From contig CAYNEF010000014.1 of the NCBI GenBank assembly GCA_964396165.1, positions 12,550 through 76,549 on the forward strand: a stretch of DNA of 64,000 nucleotides. Reading direction: 5' to 3'. This document shows positions 1 to 8,400 of this stretch, in pieces. This DNA comes from CALCZU01 sp964396165. Its GTDB lineage: Bacteria > Bdellovibrionota > FAC87 > UBA2466. Numbering within the stretch: position 1 is the stretch's first letter; each line of letters starts with the position of its first letter. The translations under genes were made by a program, and so were the position numbers. The notes below the pieces were generated by a model, which was given only the letters and a program-made list of their open reading frames with translations, was not told where the DNA came from and searched no databases.

Positions 1-1126
1 CAACGCCTAAGTCATCTTGAAGGGCTGCAATCTTGGAAAGCTTTATCCCGGCACTCGGTTTAAATTCATAGGTCGTAAGCACAGGACCCGTCGAGACGGA
101 AACAATATCACCTGTGATTTGGAATGAAAGCAGATGTTCGCAGAGCTTTTGCGCGCATTCTTTGATCTCACTTTTACTTAACTTTTTCACACTCGGTGCG
201 TTCTTTAAGAGACGGGCAGATGGCATGGAGTATTTCGTATCTACTAGAAGCAGTTCTTTAAACTCAAATGCTTTGCCGCCTTCTTCTTCGACTGCCGCTA
301 GAGGGGCTTCGGCTTGTACGCCCAAATCAATGACCGCTGTTATTTCTTCACTCGGATCCACAGTGGTAGCCGCTTCATTTTTAGCGGCTTTCTTTTTTCT
401 TTGGCGTTTGGGTTTTGTTTCAGGAGCTTTTGCCGCAACTACGGCAGCACCAGTTTTCTTAACTGCGGGAGAAGCTTGCAATGCAACGGGTTCTACTTCT
501 TCTTCCAAATCTGCTTTGAGGATACGGATTTCTGGGGCTCTTTCTTCAATGCCCATGACTTTCATCACCGGACTCATAAAGGAGTAGGTTGTTGTCACAA
601 GTACTGTCATGACAAATCCACCAATTACAATGAGTAGAGCTCCCGATGTATTAAAGTAATGCGAAAGAAGAGAACCTAAGATTTTACCAATGTACCCGCC
701 TTGTAGAAGGCTTGCTTCCGGTGTGGTCTCGTGCATGACGAGATAAAAACCAATTGCTCCTAAAATCGCTGCGAGGGTCATTCCAATTACGCGGGTTTTT
801 TGCGTGCGAAGGGGAATACCTCTAAACGCACAAAGAGCTAAGAATCCAGTGAGTAAAATGATGGTGTAGCCCATTACACCGCTGGTTCCTAAAAACCATT
901 CGGCTACTATCGCACCGACAATGCCTGCGAGGTTATTAATGTGGTCGATTCTGCCACTAAATAAGTTAAAGCTGTCCAGGGGTAAATAGGAGGTAAGGGC
1001 AATGAGTTCGAACAAGGCCAAAAGCGTGAAGATGCTGCCTTTAATTTCTCGGGTCATCCGATCATAGGTGGGAGACTCGGTTTCCCACTGAAAAAGATTT
1101 TTTAAACTTGTTTTCAAACGTTCCAT
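1..1126 (-). CDS. ftsK: DNA translocase FtsK, N-terminal part (gene runs off the window)
   Basis: The open frame starts at an ATG read from 1126 and stays open to base 1, giving about 375 residues; the C-terminal part lies outside the window. FtsK anchors at the division septum and pumps DNA towards the dif site during chromosome segregation. Several hydrophobic segments between about residues 25 and 185 fit the four-helix FtsK membrane domain. A linker rich in Ala, Lys, Pro and Glu follows (about 190-280). The start of the motor alpha/beta region is seen around residue 344 as TGPVLTTYEFKPSAG followed by KLSKIAALQDDLGV, typical of the FtsK/SpoIIIE family just before the ATPase. The Walker motifs and gamma domain are not in view. 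The linker is short compared with that of E. coli FtsK. The gene is divergent from the exchanger gene at 1337. Identification is confident; completeness cannot be judged. Confidence 0.9.
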   Translation of the reverse strand, partial: MERLKTSLKNLFQWETESPTYDRMTREIKGSIFTLLALFELIALTSYLPLDSFNLFSGRIDHINNLAGIVGAIVAEWFLGTSGVMGYTIILLTGFLALCAFRGIPLRTQKTRVIGMTLAAILGAIGFYLVMHETTPEASLLQGGYIGKILGSLLSHYFNTSGALLIVIGGFVMTVLVTTTYSFMSPVMKVMGIEERAPEIRILKADLEEEVEPVALQASPAVKKTGAAVVAAKAPETKPKRQRKKKAAKNEAATTVDPSEEITAVIDLGVQAEAPLAAVEEEGGKAFEFKELLLVDTKYSMPSARLLKNAPSVKKLSKSEIKECAQKLCEHLLSFQITGDIVSVSTGPVLTTYEFKPSAGIKLSKIAALQDDLGV

Positions 1127-1143
1127 CTATAAACCAATCTTAT

Positions 1144-1238
1144 GCCGGGCACAGTCCTATCCCTGTGACCTACCCGCCTGTTGTGCAAGGGAAGTGCCGG
1201 CCTCAAAGCAATGCGTCGATAGATTTTACGGTGGGTAG
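1144..1238. promoter_or_regulatory. Possible structured leader between ftsK and the exchanger gene
   Basis: The 210-base divergent spacer contains two long complementary pairs. GCCGGGCAC (1144-1152) can pair with GTGCCGGC (1194-1201) apart from one bulged G. CTACCCGCC (1170-1178) can pair with GGTGGGTAG (1230-1238) with one G-U pair. The two pairings cross, so they would form a pseudoknot or alternative structures. A short CACAG/CTGTG hairpin lies inside the first. I do not recognise a riboswitch or RNA family on either strand. It could be a leader for either divergent gene or chance complementarity in a GC-richer spacer. Confidence 0.2.
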
Positions 1239-1336
1239 ACAACAAGAATACACAAACTTGCCCCCCGATTCGCTTTTTCGATGACGGAAAAGGGCTGTCG
1301 CGTGTAACGTTGGCGTACAGTTATGGAGGATAAAGC

Positions 1337-2461
1337 ATGGAAGTTCTTTTAGAAAGCTGGAGTCTTGTTGTCATCTTGTTATCGGCCTTTATCATAGGCT
1401 GGGCTGCAGAGGCGGCGCAAACTTTTATGTCGCGGGCACTTGCTTTAAGTTTACTGGCCTGGCTTCAGACACTTCCTGAATTTGCCGTCGAGGCAAGCAT
1501 TGCCTGGGATCAACAACGCGATTTGATGATTGCAAATTTGACGGGCTCTTTAAGACTGCTTGTGGGACTTGGTTGGCCGATGATTTTCTTTGTCCATTTC
1601 TTCTTTAAAGGTTTTAAACAAAAGAAGTGGGTGCAAAAAATTTCATTGGATAAAGAAGATTTTATCAGCGTTATTTTTCTGTTTCTTTCCGTTCTTTATT
1701 TTATCTTTATTTGGGCCAAAGCTTCACTCACCTGTATCGACTCTATCTGGTTGATTCTGATTTATTTGGTTTATTTGGGGATTTTGATGAAGCTTCCCGT
1801 GCACGAATCGGAAGAAGAAGAAGACTTGCCCTGGATCAGCAAAAAAGTGGCAGGCTTAAAGAAGGGGCCTCGAATCACGATGACCGCATTGATGTTTATC
1901 GTCGGTGGCGTTGCATTATATTTTAGCGTTCATCCTTTTATTGATACGTTACAGAAGTGGTCTGTAGCATTGGGAGTTTCCACTTTCGTTTTCATCCAAT
2001 GGGTAGCGCCTTTTCTTTCCGAGTTTCCTGAAAAAGTAACCGCCTTTAACTGGGCTCGCCAGACGAATAAAGCCCCAATGGCTGTGATGAACATGGTGAA
2101 TAGCAATATCAACCAGTGGACGATGCTGGCTGCGATGATTCCACTCGTATTTAGTTTGTCTCTGGGCAGGTTTGAGCCGGTTGCTTTAGATGAATACCAC
2201 CGAAAAGAACTGCTACTGACAATCGTTCAATCCCTTTTGGGCGTGTTGTTACTTCTCGACTTGGAGTTTTCTTTTGTAGATGCGTTTTTGATCTTTAATC
2301 TGTGGTTCGTACAATTTGTAATGCCCACAACTCATGACATTGTGACTGGAGCTTATTTGCTCTGGAGTGGGTTTGAAACTTTGCGGTTTATTTATCTTTA
2401 CTTAACAAAGAAACAGACACCAAAAGTACTAAAAGTACTAAAAGAACATCTGCAGGGCTGA
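1337..2461 (+). CDS. CaCA-type cation exchanger (Na+/Ca2+ or H+ antiporter-like membrane protein)
   Basis: A 374-residue polytopic inner-membrane protein predicted to exchange a cation, probably Ca2+, against Na+ or H+. It has the internally repeated layout of the CaCA superfamily. The first alpha-repeat (about residues 20-75) contains LLAWLQTLPEFAVEASIAW followed by ANLTGS. The second (about 212-275) contains APFLSEFPEKVTAFNWA followed by VMNMVNSNINQW. The Pro-Glu pairs and the Asn/Ser-rich helices are the usual ion-binding positions. A short acidic stretch (ESEEEEDLPW, about residue 157) sits in the central loop where larger exchangers have a regulatory loop. The start is supported by GGAGGA seven bases upstream of the ATG. 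It stands alone, divergent from ftsK. The transported ion cannot be told from the sequence. Confidence 0.8.
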   Translation: MEVLLESWSLVVILLSAFIIGWAAEAAQTFMSRALALSLLAWLQTLPEFAVEASIAWDQQRDLMIANLTGSLRLLVGLGWPMIFFVHFFFKGFKQKKWVQKISLDKEDFISVIFLFLSVLYFIFIWAKASLTCIDSIWLILIYLVYLGILMKLPVHESEEEEDLPWISKKVAGLKKGPRITMTALMFIVGGVALYFSVHPFIDTLQKWSVALGVSTFVFIQWVAPFLSEFPEKVTAFNWARQTNKAPMAVMNMVNSNINQWTMLAAMIPLVFSLSLGRFEPVALDEYHRKELLLTIVQSLLGVLLLLDLEFSFVDAFLIFNLWFVQFVMPTTHDIVTGAYLLWSGFETLRFIYLYLTKKQTPKVLKVLKEHLQG

Positions 2462-2553
2462 TTAGATAAGTTATCGATAATATTAGTTTAATCTTTCATT
2501 TCTGTGCAAGTATATTGCTTTGTGCTATAAGATTTCTTCTTTATTAAGTGCCT

Positions 2554-3588
2554 ATGCAGAACGCCCTTAAATTTCAAACAGAATTAGCCGAATTCGAAAG
2601 AATTCTCATCAATGCGAAACGTGTACTTCTTACTGCTCCTGCCGCTGCAGATGGAGATTCGATTGGTGCGCAATTAGCATTGCGTAAGATGATCCAATCG
2701 AAATACGCGTGTGAAGTTTACATCGTAAATGATGAGCCACTTCCAGAACGCTACCAGTTTTTACCAGATGCCGAACACTCTTTAACGCCTGAAACATATG
2801 CTCTTACAGATAAGCCCAATTATTTTGACGTGGGCATCATCGTAGACGGCGGCATTGACCGCGCGGGCCGCATAAAGAAAGTATACGATGAGTGCAGCTC
2901 CAGAATTTTCATTGATCACCACTCGGTAAGCTGTGATTACCCCTACACGCTGAAGATTGTGGAACCTGCAGCTGCCGCAACGACTGAACTGGTTTATTAC
3001 ATTTCTCAAACCAAACTCTTTAACTACAAAGTAGATAGAGATTTTTCCCAGCATATTTACTTAGGTCTTATCTTTGATACTGGTTTTTTCAGGCACTCCA
3101 ATACTACGCCTGAAGTAATGGAACTTGCCGCGAAGTTATTAAGAACCGGTTTTGATTTCACACGCGTCGGCGAACGCGGGATGCTCGAGCGCACTTATGG
3201 CAGCTTAAAGCTTCTTGCTTCGACGCTTGAACGAGCTGAATTAAAACAAGGTGGCAAAATCATTATTTCCTCCTTGTCTCAAAAAATGCTGAGAGAATTC
3301 AGTGCTGAAGAAGATGACAGGGAAGGGATAGTAGATCACCTCTTTCTGACAAAAGGAATTGAGGTCGCGGTCCTTCTCTTTGAACTTAAAGACGGCAATA
3401 CAAAGGTTTCTTTTAGATCCCAGGGCGAATTAGATGTCGCAAAGCTTGCACGCAGTCTGACGATTCGCGGGGGCGGCCACGCAAAAGCCTCGGGGGCTTT
3501 TTTCGAAGAGCCTGTAGAAGTAGTGCAGGAAAAAGTTTTGGTAAGGTTGGCTGAAGAAATCGATAAACTCGGTGGGGGTAAACGGTGA
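2554..3588 (+). CDS. DHH/DHHA1-family phosphoesterase, NrnA-like with altered motif I
   Basis: About 344 residues, the usual length for NrnA-type oligoribonuclease/pAp phosphatases, which degrade short RNA or pAp (some family members cleave linear or cyclic dinucleotides). Visible motifs are ADGDSIGAQLAL (about residue 32), VDGG (about 98), IDHH (120-123), a GLIFDTGFFRHSNTTPE segment carrying the fourth motif Asp, and the C-terminal DHHA1 substrate loop GGGHAKASG (about 305). The first metal-binding motif normally reads H-x-x-P/A-D-G-D, but here the His position is not His (TAPAAADGD). Catalytic competence is therefore uncertain. An in-frame GTG at 2548 is an alternative start; neither start has a strong ribosome site. 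A TGCTATAAG extended -10-like element lies at 2523-2531. The stop overlaps the next start as GTGA. Confidence 0.75.
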   Translation: MQNALKFQTELAEFERILINAKRVLLTAPAAADGDSIGAQLALRKMIQSKYACEVYIVNDEPLPERYQFLPDAEHSLTPETYALTDKPNYFDVGIIVDGGIDRAGRIKKVYDECSSRIFIDHHSVSCDYPYTLKIVEPAAAATTELVYYISQTKLFNYKVDRDFSQHIYLGLIFDTGFFRHSNTTPEVMELAAKLLRTGFDFTRVGERGMLERTYGSLKLLASTLERAELKQGGKIIISSLSQKMLREFSAEEDDREGIVDHLFLTKGIEVAVLLFELKDGNTKVSFRSQGELDVAKLARSLTIRGGGHAKASGAFFEEPVEVVQEKVLVRLAEEIDKLGGGKR

Positions 3589-4121
3589 AAAGTCTTTTTC
3601 TGTTGATGTTGCCTGCAGTGTTGTTCGGAACTCAGGTAATTACGGAACAAAACACAGTCTCTTGTGAAGAGCTTTTCTTAAAAAGAGAGCTGAAAATTTA
3701 CAAAGATCCTTCTTTGTTTCTTCCTAATTTAGCGATGCTTTACACGAATCCCAAAAAAGGCTGGGATGAGTTGTTAAAAGAAAGCCCACTTCTTACCTCG
3801 GTAAAAGGTAGCTTTCGTTTGATGCGTCTGGGACCTTCTAGAGAATTTAACCACTTTGGTGGTATTGAACGCTTATACGAATTAACAGATTCTAATTTCC
3901 GTCCGCGTCTTCATGAAATGAAGAACAAGGAATGGAAAGTGAAAAACCCGATGATTATTCCTATCAAGGTTTGTGGACTCAACGATTCTTATACAGATAC
4001 ATTGGGTTTTATTTTGGAATCTGATTTGGCACTCGCGCAAACTGCAGAAGAAAATGAAAATGCAGCAATGCCTCCCTCTACCGTGGGAAACCCCATCCCT
4101 AAATTAAAAAAACAAGAATAG
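3585..4121 (+). CDS. Secreted protein of unknown function
   Basis: 178 residues beginning at a GTG that overlaps the stop of the DHH gene (GTGA), so translation is probably coupled. The N-terminus (MKSLFLLMLPAVLFGTQ) looks like a signal peptide, and two cysteines follow in the mature part (SCEEL near the N-terminus and VCGL later). The C-terminal 35 residues are low in complexity, with Glu/Asn then Pro/Lys. I do not recognise a domain. Co-transcription with a nucleic-acid phosphoesterase gives no clear functional hint. Confidence 0.6.
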   Translation: MKSLFLLMLPAVLFGTQVITEQNTVSCEELFLKRELKIYKDPSLFLPNLAMLYTNPKKGWDELLKESPLLTSVKGSFRLMRLGPSREFNHFGGIERLYELTDSNFRPRLHEMKNKEWKVKNPMIIPIKVCGLNDSYTDTLGFILESDLALAQTAEENENAAMPPSTVGNPIPKLKKQE

Positions 4122-4122
4122 A

Positions 4123-5031
4123 TTAAGCGGCAGATTTGACGACAGTTTTGTTACGGCCAGTTTCTTTGGCTTCGTACAAGTGTTCGTCTGCTCGGTGGAT
4201 GAGATCTTCTGACGTATCGAAGTTAGTGCCTTCTAAAGTTGCAATACCTACACTGATAGTTACTTTGATAGCCTGATCTTTGAATGAGAAGGTTTCGGAT
4301 TCTACCGATTTTCTTACACGTTCTGCGATCTGTGCAGCGCTTGTGCCTTTTACGCCTCTTAAAATAACGGCAAACTCCTCGCCCCCGTAACGGCAAGCGA
4401 CGTTTTCGAGTCGTAGGTTCTTATGAAGAATCTGTCCGATATTTCTAAGAACAGCATCGCCTCCTAAGTGTCCGTAGGTGTCGTTGATTTTTTTGAAGTG
4501 ATCGATGTCAAACATCATGAGACTTAAGGGCTCGTTGGAACGTCTACAGGAACTAAACTCTCTGGAGAGTACGTCATTGAAGTACTTTCTGTTATAAAGG
4601 CTTGTCAGCTCATCCAGATTTGCAGAGCGGAAATTTCTTTGTCTTGTTTCAAAGTCCTCAGCATCCAGTAATTGAATCTTAAAGTGCGCTCTAGTGCCAA
4701 TGAGAATTTTGTCATTTTCTTTGAGTTCTACTTCCAAAACTTTTTTGCCATTTACAAACACGCCGTTTGTACTGCCCAAATCTTTGATGGTGATTTTGTC
4801 TTCACTCGTGCAAGAGATTTCTGCATGCACACGGGAAACGTGTGGATCTTCTATGATGATTTCGCACGGTTTTTCGCGGCCGATTTTAAAGATGTGGCCA
4901 GTGAGTTTATAAGCCAGATCTGTTTCTCTTCCTCCTACTGGTATCAAGTAGGGCTCGGGATGAGCTGGAGTAGAAGGCTCGACCTTGGTGGACACAATAA
5001 CTGTTTTCTCGTTTTTATCTTCGTCTGACAT
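4123..5031 (-). CDS. FHA-GGDEF diguanylate cyclase (DgcB-like architecture)
   Basis: Predicted to make cyclic di-GMP in response to phosphothreonine binding by its FHA domain. From MSDEDK, about 302 residues. A flexible N-terminal tail (about 1-40) contains several Thr/Ser residues. The FHA domain (about 45-130) has GREKPCEIII, VSRVHAEI and DLGSTNGVFVNGKK. The GGDEF domain (about 140-300) has DELTSLYNRKYF, FDIDHFKKINDTYGH and the active-site loop as GGEEF. The inhibitory I-site position, normally RxxD five residues before GGEEF, reads RLEN and so looks degenerate. I chose the ATG at 5031 because AGAAGAG precedes it; the frame extends upstream to 5145 without a convincing start. The same domain order is found in Bdellovibrio DgcB, which is needed for prey entry and whose FHA binds its own phosphorylated tail. 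Orthology is inferred. Confidence 0.85.
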   Translation of the reverse strand: MSDEDKNEKTVIVSTKVEPSTPAHPEPYLIPVGGRETDLAYKLTGHIFKIGREKPCEIIIEDPHVSRVHAEISCTSEDKITIKDLGSTNGVFVNGKKVLEVELKENDKILIGTRAHFKIQLLDAEDFETRQRNFRSANLDELTSLYNRKYFNDVLSREFSSCRRSNEPLSLMMFDIDHFKKINDTYGHLGGDAVLRNIGQILHKNLRLENVACRYGGEEFAVILRGVKGTSAAQIAERVRKSVESETFSFKDQAIKVTISVGIATLEGTNFDTSEDLIHRADEHLYEAKETGRNKTVVKSAA

Positions 5032-5180
5032 GCTCTTCTTATCGTCATAATGGTGAGAAGCTTTGAGAGAAGTGACACGTCGAGTAAGTTTGTGCGGTTG
5101 GTCAAAAATAAAATTCATTGATTCAACTACTTCTGTATGACACAATTTTTAGGTTATTGAAGACTTACCGGGGGATCTAA

Positions 5181-5429
5181 ATGGCAGCTGAACCTACACT
5201 AAAAGAACTCGTAGAATGCATGATCCGAGCGCTTGTCGATCTTCCCGAAGAAGTAAAAATTTCCGAAATCAAAGGTGAGCAAACAACTGTGTTCGAGCTC
5301 GTCTGTGCAAAGACTGATTTAGGAAAAGTCATTGGCAAGCAGGGAAAAACTGCAAAAGCTCTTCGTACTATTCTTACAGCGGCCTCAACAAAGCTTCGCA
5401 AACGTTCTGTTCTTGAAATTGTGGAATAA
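5181..5429 (+). CDS. khpA: KH-domain RNA-binding protein KhpA
   Basis: 82 residues, the normal size of KhpA, a single KH-domain RNA chaperone that usually partners KhpB (Jag). The diagnostic GxxG loop is GKVIGKQGKTAKALRTIL around residues 52-69, preceded by the VFELVCAKTDLG strand. A strong GGGGGA ribosome site precedes the ATG. In many genomes khpA lies between rpsP and rimM; here it is separate, next to a diguanylate cyclase gene on the opposite strand, with a convergent lipoprotein gene three bases downstream. Confidence 0.9.
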   Translation: MAAEPTLKELVECMIRALVDLPEEVKISEIKGEQTTVFELVCAKTDLGKVIGKQGKTAKALRTILTAASTKLRKRSVLEIVE

Positions 5430-5431
5430 AA

Positions 5432-8400
5432 TTAATCGAAGTAGGTAATCACACCTGTCTTGATGGTGCTCCATCCGCCTGCAGCAAAAGCTTGCTCGTC
5501 ATTCGCATCGACAAATGAGCCCTTGGTAAATCCAACACCACTATCCGTATTATTACCCACTTTTTTCGAACCCCAATTTGCGCTGACTCCTGTCCAATTG
5601 CTTGTGGCTATCGAGCTGCACGTTGCCCAGTTATTGATACAAGTTTTTGTCGTGATTTTACTGCTGTTTGTACTATCCTGATAGGCAAGACTAAATCCGT
5701 TTGAGAGCATTCCGAGCCATGGACCTGTCGTATATCCATCTGCACTCATTCCTGAGGGAAGCGTGACTTCCGTCGTTGTGAAATTGGTAAATACTCCACC
5801 TGATACCGCACCACAATTTACGAGTGTCGGATCACAAGAAGCATAAGCCCATTTGCCCATCGATCTTTCAACCCCTGCCATTTGAATTGTATTGCCGATG
5901 TTAAATAACCCTGTTCCTTGTCCCGTGACTTCACCCGTTTGCGTGCTGATGAGTTTTCCCGCAGTGTAATCACTACTCGAAGTGCAAGCACTTGTAGGAG
6001 GGCAGTACCATAGAAAAGAACTGGAGAAACTGGGTGCTGCTACCCACATGCCGCCATTCACATCAAAATGCGTAAAGCCTTGTGCATTGCCGGCGCCCAC
6101 ACCGAAATAAACATTTGTCCAATCGGATGTGGAAATACAACCGGTAGAAAGCGTACACAAGTGCACTGCAAAGTTTGTTGTACGTGTGATTACAAGTTTT
6201 GATTCATCTTGCGAAACTGTGAGAGATGAACCAATTCCGCTATTGCCATTTGTCAGAATGATGCTCGTCCAATTAGCTGCGATTTGGCACGAACTTGTAC
6301 ATTTACTCACACGAATATTCCATGCGCTTCCATCCCACGTTTCAGTGGTAGAGAAAATGGTGCCATTCGAAAGAACTACAAGTCCATTCCCTGTCTGATA
6401 ACCGTGACCACCTGTTGCACTATCTTGTCCGAGTAAAATCGGAAACCAGTGATAGCCGGTATAAACAAAAGCACAGGAATACCCACCACCAGTAAAACTT
6501 CCGGTAGAGCCAGAACCTGCTACGATAATGTCTCCGTTGTTTTGATTATAAACAAGTTTACGAGACCATTTAAGACAGTGTTCTGCGTTGAGGCTAGTTG
6601 CACCATAAGTAAGATCTCCTGAGTTCATGAAAGTTTCGACATTACCAAGAGTTCGAATCGTAACTCGTCCACTTCCTGCAGGAGAACTGCATGATACGTT
6701 GTAAATGGTGTTCGGTGACAAGCCGCTTACCTGGTACCAATCGCTTCCTTTATCACTGACTGCAACAGCATTTCCATTTGCGGTACACGTAGGTACGGCT
6801 CCGTAGGTTCCTTTAATTCTAAAAACGCTTCGACCATAAAAACCTGTAGTACTTGAAACCGTATCTACAGAATAAGTGAATGCATTGGAAAGTGTCGCAG
6901 ACTGATTATCCGAATTAGTGACTGTTAAATCAGTTAATCCTGCAGCATGTGCTCCTGCAAAACACGTAATCGATGTGGAACTGACTCGCGTCACAAAATT
7001 ACAAGAGCTGCCACTTAATGCAGCAGAGATTCCTGAGAGAAACCCCGTGCCGGTGATAGTGACATACGTACCGCCTGCAGTGGTCCCCGTTGAAGTGGAG
7101 ATTGCAGAAACTGTCGGGGCAGGTTGATACGTGTATGCTGAGGCTAGTGATCCACTTTGGTTATCTGAATTCGTGACTGTAATTGTATAAGCACCCGCAC
7201 TTTTTGCTGCAAGTGTACAAGTCATACTCGTGGAACTTCCTACGCTAGGAGAAGTACATGCTGTGCCTCCGACTGTGACAGTCGCGCCGGAAACAAAACC
7301 TGTTCCGGTAAGGGTGATCGTATTGCCGCCTGCTAGAGCACCTGCATTGGGACTGACGCTTGTGACAGTCGGTGCGGCACGGTACGTGTAAAGTCCTGTG
7401 CCTGTTCCAGATTGGCTATCAACATTCGTGACAACAATATCAGTTGCTGCAGCAGCGTGGGCGCCCGTCGTACACGTCATCGTTGTTGCACTTGTGACAT
7501 TCGGATTTGTACACACGACACCACCCACAGTGACTGTTGCGTAGGATAAAAATCCGCTCCCTGTAATAGTAATGGCGGTGCTTCCTGCAAGTGCACCTCC
7601 TGTGGGACTCACACTGGTGACAGAAGGAGCAGCTTGGTAGGTGTACACACCTGATCCAGTTCCACTTTGTGTGTCGGTGTTTGTAACGACAACATCAATG
7701 TTGCCTGCAACGTGCAGCGGTGTTGTGCAGGTGAGAATCTCAGAGTTCTTTACACTCACTGAAGTACACGCTGTTCCTCCGAACAACACAGTAGCTCCAC
7801 TGGTAAAGCCGCTTCCTAAAACCTGGACACTAGTTCCTCCTGCCAATGCGCCTGCACTGGGTGTCACGCCAAAGACTTGCGGTGCGTTTTGGTAAGTAAA
7901 AGCACTTGGTAATGTTCCGGTTTGTGAATCTAAGTTTGTAACTGTGACTGTTGTGGCGTCGCCAAGACCCGGTGGAGTGTATGCGCCACCGGTGTTTAAA
8001 CTAGTACTGCCATCCGTTCCACCAAACACGAGCATTTTTGATCCCGTCCAAATTGCCGTGTGCCCTTGCCGTATACTTGGGACATTATTCGTTGCTGTAT
8101 TGCTCCAGCTATTTGTTGTTGGGTCATATTGACCGCCAGTATTTAAATTACTACTTCCATCCCATCCCCCAAAAGCAATCATTTTTGTGCCAGTCCAGAT
8201 TGCTGTATGCGAATGTCGGATACTGGGTGCGTTACTAGCTGCAGTCGGACTCCAACTATTTGCTATGGGATCATATTGTCCTCCTGTATTTAGTTTGCTT
8301 CCGTTAAATCCTCCAAAAACGACCATTTTCGAGCCGGTCCATACAGCTGTGTGATAGTTACGGCCACTTGGAACATTAGTTGTAGATGTCGCAACCCAGC

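Noticed and set aside
114..637. Plus-strand frames inside the ftsK region
   Set aside because: They lie opposite the clear FtsK frame, which has recognisable domains.
1144..1202. SRP RNA or RNase P RNA
   Set aside because: The conserved SRP tetraloop region and RNase P core motifs are absent on both strands.
5031..5145. Longer N-terminus of the FHA-GGDEF protein from 5145
   Set aside because: No ribosome site precedes it, the added residues match no domain, and AGAAGAG supports the ATG at 5031.
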